Part shown: piece by piece, positions 34,851 through 43,090 of the stretch
Numbering within the stretch: position 1 is the stretch's first letter
Layout of the letters: every line of letters begins with the position of its first letter
NCBI GenBank assembly: GCA_027306915.1
Contig: DAHUYW010000030.1
Span: forward strand, 1-49,859
Origin: Spirochaetales bacterium
Lineage (GTDB): Bacteria > Spirochaetota > Spirochaetia > DAHUYW01
Reading direction: 5' to 3'
DNA length: 49,859 nucleotides
Program-made: the position numbers and the translations under genes
Notes under the pieces: generated by a model
Told to the model about the DNA's origin: nothing
Databases searched by the model: none
What the model saw: only the letters and a program-made list of their open reading frames with translations

Positions 34851-36505
34851 CCGGAGGCAACGACCACCTTGTTGCGGCCGGTCTCTTTGGCTTCGTAGAG
34901 CGCGTAGTCGGCGGCGGCATTCATCGCCGACGCCTCTTTGCACTCTGGAAAGGAGGACACCCCGCAGCTGAAGGTGACGAAGAACTCCTCCCCGTCGGCC
35001 TGTTGCCGGATCCGGGAGAAGTTCTCGCGAATCTCATTCATGATCGAAGAGGCGGTCTCGGAGGCCGTGTTGAGGAGGATGATTCCGAACTCTTCGCCGC
35101 CGTAGCGTCCGATGATATCGGTGCGCCGCAGCCGCTCCTGGAGCAGGCGTGAAAGGCTTTTCAGGACCCCGTCGCCAGCGAGGTGGCCGTAGGTGTCGTT
35201 GACGCTCTTGAAGTGATCGAGGTCGATCATCGCGAAGCTGACGGGTGCTTCGAGGCGACCGGCGCGCATCACCTCGCGGACGAGATTTTCCTTGAGGTTG
35301 GTGTGATTGAGCAGCCCGGTGAGCGAGTCACGCTCCATGAAATAGCGGATATTCCGTGTCCGCGCGGCGCGGGTCAAAATCGATACGGCAAGGTGCTCGG
35401 GCTTGATGGGCTTCGTCAAGAAGTCGTCCCCGCCGAGGCGGATCGCCGCGAGCTGTCGATCCATGTCGGTTTCCACGGAAAGGAACACGATTGGAATGCT
35501 CACGAAAGCCGCGTACTGTCGGATGACGGAAGAGAGCTCCATCCCGTTGCAGCCGGGCATGTACATGTCCATGAGGACCAGCTCGGGCTTCGCCTCATGA
35601 AGCACGCTTATGACCCGCTTGGGGTCGAGCGCAACGGAGGTGATCATGCCGGCCTGCTGGAGCACGAGGGCATAGTAGGCTACCTGTTCCGGATCGTCAT
35701 CCACGATAAGAACATGATAGGGAACCTTCTCGTCCTGGGCGGTGAGCGCTTCGATTCGATCGATGAGCCGGCCCACGTCGTAGGGTTTGAGAAAGAAGGC
35801 ATCGCCGCCGGCGCGCACGACCCTCAGACGAGTGTCGAAATCGTCCTTCTCGGAGATGAAGATGAAGCTCACGGCATCTCCGTGCTCGAATTTCAGGTTG
35901 TGCAGAAAGCTCTGGGCGTTGGGATCCTCAGCGAGGACGGAGGTGTTGACCATCACGAGCTGGCGGTACGCATCGGAGAGGAGGTCCGTAAGAACGTCGA
36001 TTCCCGTAATCCGCTGTACCGAATAGCCGAAGTAGCCGAGCTGCCGAGTGAGATCACGAACGACTTCCTCGTCGTTTTCGAAGAGGAAAAGACTCTTCTT
36101 TGTAGCGATTCCGCGGTGTTTCGTGTTCTCCGGCGTCTCCATATTCGCGTCCATCTCTTTCCCGGGATTATCAATCTCTCCGAGTCGTTCCATCTCGCCG
36201 ATCATGAGCTCGATCTCCTTCAGGATCGGGCGCGCAACCGGCTTCTCTTCCTTTACAATCCGGTCAAGGAAGGCTTCCACTCTTTTCGAATAATCGGAGA
36301 GTGCCTCAAAACCGAAGGTGGCCCCTGCGCCGGCCAGATTGTGAACCCGCACCCTGAGCTCGCGCAGGACGTCTGTGTCTCCAGGCTGGCTGAAGAGCGA
36401 TGTCAGTACCGCATGGAGCTCGACAAATCGGCCCTTGAGCCTCTCTTGGAAGTCCCGACTCAGCGCACTGAGCCTCTCTGCGATTGACAGGGGCATCCCG
36501 CTCAC
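34835..36505 (-). CDS. Hpt-REC-REC-GGDEF diguanylate cyclase
   Basis: A 556-residue cytoplasmic signalling protein that should make c-di-GMP from two GTP. The N-terminal Hpt domain has phospho-accepting His55 (VHNLAGAG). The first receiver (about 135-255) has Asn187 where Asp is expected (LVMVNTSV), so it cannot be phosphorylated normally. The second receiver (about 263-380) has the acidic DDD cluster, Asp313 (LMDMYMPG) and Lys365 (LTKPI). The GGDEF domain (about 390-550) has the catalytic GGEEF at 469-473 and the inhibitory I-site RRTD at 460-463. It is a complete phosphorelay-fed cyclase and could supply the signal for the exopolysaccharide locus. GTG 36505 has GGGAGG upstream. Confidence 0.93.
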   Translation of the reverse strand: MSGMPLSIAERLSALSRDFQERLKGRFVELHAVLTSLFSQPGDTDVLRELRVRVHNLAGAGATFGFEALSDYSKRVEAFLDRIVKEEKPVARPILKEIELMIGEMERLGEIDNPGKEMDANMETPENTKHRGIATKKSLFLFENDEEVVRDLTRQLGYFGYSVQRITGIDVLTDLLSDAYRQLVMVNTSVLAEDPNAQSFLHNLKFEHGDAVSFIFISEKDDFDTRLRVVRAGGDAFFLKPYDVGRLIDRIEALTAQDEKVPYHVLIVDDDPEQVAYYALVLQQAGMITSVALDPKRVISVLHEAKPELVLMDMYMPGCNGMELSSVIRQYAAFVSIPIVFLSVETDMDRQLAAIRLGGDDFLTKPIKPEHLAVSILTRAARTRNIRYFMERDSLTGLLNHTNLKENLVREVMRAGRLEAPVSFAMIDLDHFKSVNDTYGHLAGDGVLKSLSRLLQERLRRTDIIGRYGGEEFGIILLNTASETASSIMNEIRENFSRIRQQADGEEFFVTFSCGVSSFPECKEASAMNAAADYALYEAKETGRNKVVVASGYPER

Positions 36506-36542
36506 CCATGCCTCCCGAACGGACGACGGTCAAATCCGTTCA

Positions 36543-36571
36543 ACTATATCGGATTGCGTCCGAAAGTGCAA
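36543..36571 (-). promoter_or_regulatory. Promoter of the diguanylate cyclase gene
   Basis: On the minus strand TTGCAC (36571-36566), a 17-base spacer, and TATAGT (36548-36543), about 38 bases before GTG 36505. Confidence 0.5.
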
Positions 36572-36640
36572 GAAAATGTCTGCCGTACCCGCCCCTGGCT
36601 GCTTTCCGACCGCCGACGGTCGTTCGCCTTCGCCGAGGAA

Positions 36641-36669
36641 TTGTGCTCCGCTCTTGATTCCGCTATAGT
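36641..36669 (+). promoter_or_regulatory. Promoter of pyrK-pyrD
   Basis: TTGTGC (36641-36646), a 17-base spacer, and TATAGT (36664-36669), with ATG 36683 following closely. The hexamers and spacing mirror the divergent cyclase promoter. Confidence 0.5.
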
Positions 36670-36682
36670 GTGGCGGGAAACG

Positions 36683-37462
36683 ATGAGACAGTTTGCCGCC
36701 GAGGTCATCTCAAACGGTCAGATCGCCGCCGGCTATTTCGAGCTTAGCTTCTCCTGGCGAAACACCGAGGAAACGCCGCTGCCGGGCCAATTTATCTCGC
36801 TCAAAAGCTACGGGACAACCGATCTCGTCCTGCGCCGGCCCTTTGCCGTCTCGGCCTTCGACGCCGTCGGCGGGGAGGCCCGTATAATCTACCAGCTCAA
36901 GGGCAAGGCGACTACCGCGCTTGCCGGAAGGCTGGCCGGGGAGAGTCTCGATGTGATCGGCCCGCTCGGCAACTCCTTCCCCGCACCATCGGGAAAGCGC
37001 CCGATTCTCGTAGGGGGCGGCGTTGGGCTCGGTCCGATCCTCTTCCTCGGAAACCGGCTCCTCGGAGAGGGAAGGCACCCCCTTGTTGTGCTCGGCTTCC
37101 GCGGAGCCTCCCTCATCCCGGAGCTCTCCTCGCGCTGCCGCTTTGAACCGAATCTGTGCACCGACGACGGGTCGGCCGGTTTTCGGGGCACCGTCGTAGA
37201 CTACCTTCGCCAGCTTCCGGGGGCGGAGCTTGCGGGCGGCGAGCTCTACGCCTGCGGCCCCAATCCCATGATGGCAGGGTGCCATTCTCTTGCCAGTGAC
37301 TTCGACCTCGCCTGCTGGGTATCGATGGAGCAGATTATGGGCTGCGGCGTCGGGGCATGCATGGGTTGCGCGATTCCGGTGGCTGGGAGTGCCTCCTACG
37401 CCCGGGTTTGCACCGAAGGGCCGGTCTTTTCAAGCAGGACAATAGCGTGGACCTCACTGTAA
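36683..37462 (+). CDS. pyrK: Dihydroorotate dehydrogenase electron transfer subunit
   Basis: A 259-residue flavin and iron-sulphur subunit of class 1B dihydroorotate dehydrogenase, passing electrons from PyrD to NAD+. The N-terminal FAD-binding barrel has LVLRRPFAVSAF (usual RRPxSI/A). The NAD domain has ILVGGGVGLGPI and YACGPNPMM. The C-terminal 2Fe-2S motif is CGVGACMGCAIPV with a later Cys in RVCTEGPVF, the PyrK signature. ATG 36683 is chosen because the promoter and a short GCGGGA site precede it; the open frame from 36554 would cover the promoter. pyrD starts 16 bases before its end. Confidence 0.95.
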   Translation: MRQFAAEVISNGQIAAGYFELSFSWRNTEETPLPGQFISLKSYGTTDLVLRRPFAVSAFDAVGGEARIIYQLKGKATTALAGRLAGESLDVIGPLGNSFPAPSGKRPILVGGGVGLGPILFLGNRLLGEGRHPLVVLGFRGASLIPELSSRCRFEPNLCTDDGSAGFRGTVVDYLRQLPGAELAGGELYACGPNPMMAGCHSLASDFDLACWVSMEQIMGCGVGACMGCAIPVAGSASYARVCTEGPVFSSRTIAWTSL

Positions 37463-38349
37463 GGATTCGAGGCAAGACCATCAACAATCCCGTCGGGGTT
37501 GCCTCGGGAACCTTCGGCTACGGGAGCGAATACGAACGGCTCATCAACCTCCCGCGCCTCGGCGCCCTGTTCACCAAGGCGGTCACCCTTGAGCCCCGCG
37601 CGGGAAATGACGTGCCCCGCATCGTGGAGACGCCGAGCGGCATGCTCAACTCCATCGGGCTCGCGAACGTAGGCGTACAGCGCTTCATCGCCGAGAAGCT
37701 GCCCTTTCTTGCAAGGCTTCCCTGCGCGGTCATCGCCAATATAGCCGGATCGAGCGTCGACGAATACCTCGAGGTCGTGCGCCGCCTCGAGGAGCATCCC
37801 CTCTGGGGCTACGAGCTCAACCTCTCCTGCCCGAATGTGAAGGAGGGCTGTCTCGCCTTCGGAACCAGCGCGCGTCAGGTCGAGGCTCTGACGGGGGTCG
37901 TGCGCAGGCTCACGAGTCGTCCGCTCATCGTGAAGCTCACACCGAATGTCACCGACATCACCGAGATCGCCCGGGCCGCCGAGTCCGGGGGTGCCGACGC
38001 CGTCACCTGCATCAACACGGTGGTCGGGATGATCATCGACGTGCGGAGACGGCGCCCGGTCCTGCCCGGCGGCACCGGTGGGCTTTCCGGCCCGGCCATC
38101 CTGCCCATCGGGGTCGCGGCCACCTACAAGGTCGCGCGCTCGGTGAAGATTCCCATCTTCGGCGTCGGGGGGATCATGGACGCGGACGGCGCCCTACAGT
38201 ACCTGCTCGCGGGAGCCTCCGCCGTCCAGGTCGGAACGGCCAACTTCGCCGATCCGTCGATTCCGGAGCGCGTCCTCGACGGGATTGCCACCTACCTTGC
38301 CGAGAACGGTCTCTCCTGCCTCGCCGAGCTGCATCGCTTCATCGCGTAG
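37447..38349 (+). CDS. pyrD: Dihydroorotate dehydrogenase, class 1B catalytic subunit
   Basis: A 300-residue FMN enzyme oxidising dihydroorotate to orotate in pyrimidine synthesis. The active-site loop ELNLSCPNVKEGCLAFGT has the catalytic Cys of class 1 enzymes (class 2 has Ser). NPVGVASGTFGYG at the N-terminus and FGVGGIMDADGALQYLLAGA for FMN phosphate binding are present. Together with pyrK it defines the NAD-linked heterotetramer. GTG 37447 has AGGA 7 bases upstream and lies inside pyrK, a normal coupling; a longer frame starting at 37357 is not supported. Confidence 0.96.
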   Translation: MDLTVRIRGKTINNPVGVASGTFGYGSEYERLINLPRLGALFTKAVTLEPRAGNDVPRIVETPSGMLNSIGLANVGVQRFIAEKLPFLARLPCAVIANIAGSSVDEYLEVVRRLEEHPLWGYELNLSCPNVKEGCLAFGTSARQVEALTGVVRRLTSRPLIVKLTPNVTDITEIARAAESGGADAVTCINTVVGMIIDVRRRRPVLPGGTGGLSGPAILPIGVAATYKVARSVKIPIFGVGGIMDADGALQYLLAGASAVQVGTANFADPSIPERVLDGIATYLAENGLSCLAELHRFIA

Positions 38350-38420
38350 GCCCTGACGTACGACGGGGAGCCGAGCCTTGACGGCCACGCTCGCGCGGCA
38401 GCGTCAGGCGCGCGCAGCCG

Positions 38421-39101
38421 TCACCTCCCCGCGGTCGAGTCAGTCTTGGTCTTGCCGGGCCAGGGGCAGAGCTGCTCGATCGGACAGTGCGGACAGTCCG
38501 GACGTCGGGCGTGGCAATACACCCGGCCGTGCTTGTTGATCATCATCGAGAAGGCATACTGATCGTCCGGCGGAACCAGCTCCTGGAGCTCGCGCTCGAT
38601 ACGCTCGGGGTTGCGCGCGGTCGTGAATCCGAGGCGGCCGACGACCCGCCCGAAGTGGGTATCGACGATGATGGCGGGCTCGCCGAAAAGGGTTCCGCGC
38701 ACGACGTTCGCCGTCTTCCGCCCGACCCCCGGGAGGCTCGTGAGCTCCTCCATCGAATGAGGCACCTCACCGCCGAATCGAGAGACCAGCTGCGCGCCGG
38801 TCTCTCGAATGTTGCGCGCCTTCGCGTGGAAGTAGCCGGTCGGCCGCACGATCGCCTCAAGCTCCGGCAGGCTTGCCCGCGCGAGATCCTCAGGCGCTGG
38901 GTAGCGAGCGAACAGCTCGGGAGTAACGAGGTTCACCTGACGGTCGGTGGTCTGCGCCGATAGGATGACCGCAATCAGAAGCTGGAAGGGGTTTGCGTAC
39001 ACGAGGAAGCGCGGGATCTCCCCGTACGCGCGGGTGAGGATGGCGAGAATCTCGGCGATCCTGCGCACCTCGCCGCCGACCGCGCGTCGATCCGCTCTCA
39101 T
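38421..39101 (-). CDS. nth: Endonuclease III (DNA glycosylase/AP lyase)
   Basis: A 226-residue base-excision repair enzyme removing oxidised pyrimidines. The helix-hairpin-helix has LPGVGRKTANVV with catalytic Lys129, and Asp147 lies in VDTHFGRV. The 4Fe-4S loop is C196-x6-C203-x2-C206-x5-C212. The length is close to E. coli Nth (211). ATG 39101 lies 7 bases after the stop of the upstream MFS gene, suggesting one transcript. It is convergent with pyrD, the two stops being about 70 bases apart in a GC-rich stretch with inverted repeats. Confidence 0.95.
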   Translation of the reverse strand: MRADRRAVGGEVRRIAEILAILTRAYGEIPRFLVYANPFQLLIAVILSAQTTDRQVNLVTPELFARYPAPEDLARASLPELEAIVRPTGYFHAKARNIRETGAQLVSRFGGEVPHSMEELTSLPGVGRKTANVVRGTLFGEPAIIVDTHFGRVVGRLGFTTARNPERIERELQELVPPDDQYAFSMMINKHGRVYCHARRPDCPHCPIEQLCPWPGKTKTDSTAGR

Positions 39102-39108
39102 GCCCGGC

Positions 39109-40506
39109 TCACGATTCCTGCGGCGCGCCGACCCCGCTCTTGCCGCGGGCAAGCGAGGCAAAAACCCCGCCGACGCAGAGCGCCGCAAAAACGGCGAACG
39201 AGACGCGCTGGCTCGCGAGAAAGAGCGGATAGAGCGGAGGGCTTATCGCCGCCCCCCCGACGTGAAGGCTCACGATAAGCATCGCGATCCCCATGCTCAG
39301 CATCTGTCCGACCAGGCGCATCGTCCCCAACGTCGCCGACGCCACACCGTAGAACGGACGATCGATCGAGCCCATGACCGCGTTGGTGTTCGGAGAAGAA
39401 AACAGGGCGTACCCGATGCCCACAATCATGAGCTCCGCAACCAGGAGCGCGATAGGCGTCGTGGAGGTGACCAGTGAAAGCAGGGCGAGCATTCCTGCCA
39501 TGATCCCCATGCCGACGGAGGCGAGAAGACGCGGCTCGTAGCGATCGGAAAGCCTTCCGGCGAGCGGAGAGACGAGAGCCATGAGGGCGGGCTGGGAAAT
39601 CAGGATCAACCCCGCTTCCTCGGGGGTCAGCCCCTTCAGGTACTGCAGGTAGAGGCTCAAGAAGAAGGTAAGCGCGAAGGTGGCGCTGTAGTTGATGAGG
39701 GCGGCGAGATTCGACATGCCGAAGACTCGGTTGCCTCGAAAAAGGGCGAGCGAAAGGAGGGGGTTGCGGGCGCGGGCCTCGCGCCACACGAACAGCACGA
39801 GCCCGAGAAGGCTCGCGCCGACAAGCACAAATCCGGGGGGCGCGGGGAGAATCGTGAGACCGTAGATCAGCAGGCCAAGGGCGAGAACCGAAAGCAGCGC
39901 CCCAAGAGCATCGAATCGCTCGCCCCTCGCCCCGATCCACTCCCCCTTCAGCCTCGTAACCACCAGCACCACCGCGAAGACACCGAACGGAATGTTCAGA
40001 AGAAAGACGCTCCTCCATCCGAGCTGCTGGGTAAGCACCCCTCCGAGAAGCGGGCCGAGCGAGAGGCCGGCGTAGGTGAAGGCGACGTTGATGCCGAGGA
40101 CCCTTCCCCGCTTATTCGGTGGATAGACCGAGGTCAGAATGGCGACACCCGTACCGAAGATCATCGCCGCCGCAACGCCGAGGAGCGCCCCGGCCGCAAT
40201 GAGGAGGCCGCCGCTTGGCGCGAACGCGGCCGCAATGGAGAACAGGGTGTAGAGAACGTTGCCGACGAGGTAGATCCGCTTGCGGCCCGTCATGTCTCCC
40301 AGCTTGCCGAAGGGCAGCAGGAAGACTGCGGCTGCAACAAGAAAGGAGGTGGTTACCCAGCCAAGCACGGCCGCATCGAGCTTGAACTCCGCCCCGATGG
40401 CCGGGAGCGCGATGCTGAGCCCCGAGGAGAGATACGGAGTCATGAACGAGCTGGTGCACGACACCACCAGCGCCGTCCTCTGAATTGCTTTCTCTGTTTC
40501 TTCCAT
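39109..40506 (-). CDS. MFS drug-efflux-type transporter (DHA2-like, 14-TM)
   Basis: A 465-residue membrane protein with about 14 hydrophobic segments. Motif A reads GKLGDMTGRKRIYL between helices 2 and 3. Motif C, of antiporters, reads GLSLGPLLGGVL in helix 5, so proton-coupled export is likely. Family members expel drugs, dyes or metabolites; the substrate is unknown. ATG 40506 is chosen over 40557, because the first helix then begins soon after MEETEKAIQRTALVV. The nth gene follows after 7 bases. Confidence 0.9.
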   Translation of the reverse strand: MEETEKAIQRTALVVSCTSSFMTPYLSSGLSIALPAIGAEFKLDAAVLGWVTTSFLVAAAVFLLPFGKLGDMTGRKRIYLVGNVLYTLFSIAAAFAPSGGLLIAAGALLGVAAAMIFGTGVAILTSVYPPNKRGRVLGINVAFTYAGLSLGPLLGGVLTQQLGWRSVFLLNIPFGVFAVVLVVTRLKGEWIGARGERFDALGALLSVLALGLLIYGLTILPAPPGFVLVGASLLGLVLFVWREARARNPLLSLALFRGNRVFGMSNLAALINYSATFALTFFLSLYLQYLKGLTPEEAGLILISQPALMALVSPLAGRLSDRYEPRLLASVGMGIMAGMLALLSLVTSTTPIALLVAELMIVGIGYALFSSPNTNAVMGSIDRPFYGVASATLGTMRLVGQMLSMGIAMLIVSLHVGGAAISPPLYPLFLASQRVSFAVFAALCVGGVFASLARGKSGVGAPQES

Positions 40507-40590
40507 GCCACACGTCGTCAGGGTAGGTCTGCCGTCGAACAGACCAACTATAGCCAATCTGACCGATGGTGGGAAGCAGATCGCTTCAGC

Positions 40591-41436
40591 TTACTTCTCG
40601 ATCTCTACTCCGATCAGATTGCCGTATTCGGTCCAGCTGCCGTCGTAGTTCCGCACGTCGTCGATGCCGATCAAATACTTCAACACGAACCAGCTGTGGC
40701 TCGATCGCTCGCCGATGCGGCAGTAGGTAATGACGGGCCGTTTCGGGTCGACACCCTTCTGCGTCAGATAGATATCCGTAAGCTCCTCCAGCGATTTGAA
40801 GGCCCCGTCTGAGCGCACCGCGGTGCTCCAGGGGATGCTCTTCGCGTGGGGGATGTGGCCCGCGCGCTGCGCGGTCTCATTCATCCCCGGCGGGGCAATG
40901 ATCTTGCCGGTGAACTCATCCGTGCTGCGCACATCCACCAAGTTGATCTTTCCGTCGCTCTTCGAAGCCTTCAGCGCATCGGGCAGCAACGCGCGGATCG
41001 AGGCGTCCACCTTCGACACTCGGTAAGCCGTCGGCTTGACCACAGTCCTCTCGGTGGTAAGCTCCTTGTCCTCCTCGTTCAGCCACTTCTGGCGGCCGCC
41101 GTTCATCAGACGGACATCCTTGTGGCCGTAGAGCTTAAAAAGCCAGAAGGCGTAGGCGGCGAACCAATTGTTGTTGTCGCCGTAAAGGATCACGGTATCG
41201 GAGGGTGAGATTCCGGCGTCACTCAAGAGCCTTTCGAACTGCTCCTTGGAGATAATATCCCTGCGAAGCTGGTCCTGAAGCTGACTTTGCCAGTTGAATC
41301 CGACAGCGCCCTGGATGTGCCCTGCATCGTAGGCCTTCGTGTCGACATCCACTTCGACGAGATGGATTTCAGACTTGCCAAGGTTTCCCTTTACCCAATC
41401 GGTCTCGACCAGCACTTCGGGATGTTTGTACGGCAT
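40591..41436 (-). CDS. Thiosulfate/3-mercaptopyruvate sulfurtransferase (double rhodanese)
   Basis: A 281-residue double-rhodanese enzyme. The N-terminal domain is non-catalytic (AYDAGHIQGAVGFNW, then LYGDNNNWFAAYAFW). The C-terminal domain has Cys239 in YCRIGERSSHSWFV, which carries the persulphide in sulphur transfer to cyanide or thiols. The CRIGERSS loop resembles the actinobacterial CysA/SseA type. The gene looks poorer in GC than its neighbours, with more Lys and Asn codons, which hints at acquisition. ATG 41436 has GAGGAG 6 bases upstream. Confidence 0.92.
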   Translation of the reverse strand: MPYKHPEVLVETDWVKGNLGKSEIHLVEVDVDTKAYDAGHIQGAVGFNWQSQLQDQLRRDIISKEQFERLLSDAGISPSDTVILYGDNNNWFAAYAFWLFKLYGHKDVRLMNGGRQKWLNEEDKELTTERTVVKPTAYRVSKVDASIRALLPDALKASKSDGKINLVDVRSTDEFTGKIIAPPGMNETAQRAGHIPHAKSIPWSTAVRSDGAFKSLEELTDIYLTQKGVDPKRPVITYCRIGERSSHSWFVLKYLIGIDDVRNYDGSWTEYGNLIGVEIEK

Positions 41437-41491
41437 AATTAACTCCTCGTATGGGACTTTTCCCTACTAACATGAGAGAATCAGTAGCCTA

Positions 41492-41521
41492 AGTATAGCC
41501 CTGCTGAGCGAACGATGTCAA
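41492..41521 (-). promoter_or_regulatory. Strong promoter of the sulfurtransferase gene
   Basis: On the minus strand a perfect TTGACA (41521-41516), an 18-base spacer, and TATACT (41497-41492); the leader is about 50 bases. Confidence 0.7.
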
Positions 41522-41607
41522 GTAATGGACGTTATTACGTCAAGATCTGTCGGAGCCGACGGAGCCCGGTACGGGCCGCTTGTCCGGGACCTGACCCCCC
41601 CGCCAGC

Positions 41608-41636
41608 TTGACCGTCAAAAAGCCGCCAGCTATACT
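41608..41636 (+). promoter_or_regulatory. Promoter of the tRNA pair
   Basis: TTGACC (41608-41613), a 17-base spacer, and TATACT (41631-41636), 12 bases before the first base of tRNA-Pro. Confidence 0.7.
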
Positions 41637-41648
41637 TTTTGTGCCGTT

Positions 41649-41721
41649 CGGGATGTAGCCTAGCGGCTAAGGCGCCTGCTTTGGGAGCAGGAGATCCCCG
41701 GTTCAAATCCGGGCATCCCGA
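41649..41721 (+). tRNA. tRNA-Pro (anticodon TGG)
   Basis: A full cloverleaf can be drawn. The acceptor CGGGATG (41649-41655) pairs with CATCCCG (41714-41720). The anticodon stem CCTGC/GCAGG encloses TTTGGGA, giving TGG, and the T arm has GGTTCAAATCC. The discriminator is A. The 3' CCA is not encoded. Confidence 0.95.
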
Positions 41722-41805
41722 CTTATCTGCCCTGCGGAGGCCGCGTTTGCCGTGCGAGCGTTTTTCGGCCGCAGACGAACGGCAGGGAAAAGAGAACCTC
41801 TTCGA

Positions 41806-41879
<74 letters not shown>

Positions 41880-41950
41880 TTGAATCCCTACATATTGAGC
41901 GGTCACTGGAGTGGGCGGTGGTGGGGTGCGTCTTCAATAGAAGGACTCAC

Positions 41951-43090
41951 TCACGATGCAGCGGATCGACGCCGGTGCGAGAAGGAGCGGCCCGGATTCC
42001 CGGACCGTCGGCCGGAGTCGGAAGCAACCGCGTTTTTCGCGCGGGGCATCGCGGCGTAGGCCGGCAACAGCGGAACGAGGCGCTTGCTCGAAGGAGCGCT
42101 GCGCCACTTGCGCAGCCAGGGCCCCCGCGGCGAAGTCCCCATGGTGCACAGCACCACGAGCCGAAACATCACCGTGACGGCGATCATCCGGAGCACATTC
42201 GAAAGCGATCCCGAGTGGACCGCGCGAACGAGCCACGCGCGAAGTCGATTCAGATAGGTCCGCCCGAGCTCCCGGTGCAGCGACCGGTATTCCCGTCGCA
42301 GCTGCCGCAGGCCCCACCTGATTCGCCGTTCCGTAAGGACCCGCTCCTTGAACCGCGGAAGAACGTAGAGCACGCTCGCGGGTGACACCTCCGCCCACCG
42401 CCTCTTGCCGATCACCATCGTCAGCCACAGATCTTCGCATATTATGTCGCATGGCATTCGCGTGACTCCTCGCTCGCGGAAGCGAACGGAAAGACGGCGC
42501 GCGTCCACCGCATAGAGGCCTCCGTTCAGGCAGGTAATCGGACCCGGGGGAGGCGCAGTCACCCGCGACAGACGGTCGCCATTCAGGTTGACGGGAATGC
42601 AGCGGGCTCCGACCGCAACCATCCTCGGCTCACTCGCAAGCGCTCGGGCAAGCGACTCGAATGCGCCCCGGACTACAAAGACGTCGGCATCCATGAAATA
42701 GAGCACCCTGCCGGATGCGTGCTCTCTCAGGATGTTCCAGGCGTTTGGCTTCCCGCGCACAGAGGTCTCGAATACCTGAACCCGGGGATCTTCCCGGGCG
42801 ATCATCCTTGCAACCTCCGCGGTGGCGTCGCTGCACCCGTTTACACAAATGAGAACCTCAAGCGTCCCGCCGAGGCGCTGCACGAGGGCGCTTCGCACGG
42901 CGGTCTCGATCCCATCCGCTTCATTATGGGCGGCAATGCACACGGATGCCGTAACGGAGGCCGCGCGTCCGTGCGACGCGGTTAGCGGTTCGTGTTTCTC
43001 GGTTGATGCGCGCACGGACTCCCGCAGCTCGAGCCGCGTGTGCCTCCCCTCGTCGAGCGCCTGAAGCACGTTCACCGTCCGGTCGCTCAT
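41951..43090 (-). CDS. GT2-family glycosyltransferase
   Basis: A 379-residue GT-A fold glycosyltransferase. The nucleotide-binding start is VTASVCIAAHNEADGIETAV, the metal-binding motif is FMDADVFV, and the acidic catalytic segment ICEDLWLTMV resembles the ED motif of processive or inverting GT2 enzymes. A hydrophobic segment near residues 305-325 (MIAVTVMFRLVVLCTMG) probably anchors it to the membrane. The C-terminal tail is basic and Ser/Arg-rich. Its ATG overlaps the stop of the upstream fusion gene in ATGA (43087-43090). It is the last gene of the operon, ending next to the tRNA genes. Donor and acceptor are unknown. Confidence 0.87.
   Translation of the reverse strand: MSDRTVNVLQALDEGRHTRLELRESVRASTEKHEPLTASHGRAASVTASVCIAAHNEADGIETAVRSALVQRLGGTLEVLICVNGCSDATAEVARMIAREDPRVQVFETSVRGKPNAWNILREHASGRVLYFMDADVFVVRGAFESLARALASEPRMVAVGARCIPVNLNGDRLSRVTAPPPGPITCLNGGLYAVDARRLSVRFRERGVTRMPCDIICEDLWLTMVIGKRRWAEVSPASVLYVLPRFKERVLTERRIRWGLRQLRREYRSLHRELGRTYLNRLRAWLVRAVHSGSLSNVLRMIAVTVMFRLVVLCTMGTSPRGPWLRKWRSAPSSKRLVPLLPAYAAMPRAKNAVASDSGRRSGNPGRSFSHRRRSAAS

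Noticed and set aside
38350..38424. A terminator between pyrD and nth
   Set aside because: Several overlapping inverted repeats (such as TGACGGC/GCCGTCA) exist, but loops are long, no U-tract follows, and one arm runs into the nth stop codon.
41722..41805. A terminator or third tRNA between tRNA-Pro and tRNA-Arg
   Set aside because: No cloverleaf can be drawn and the inverted repeats are short; it looks like a spacer in one tRNA transcript.
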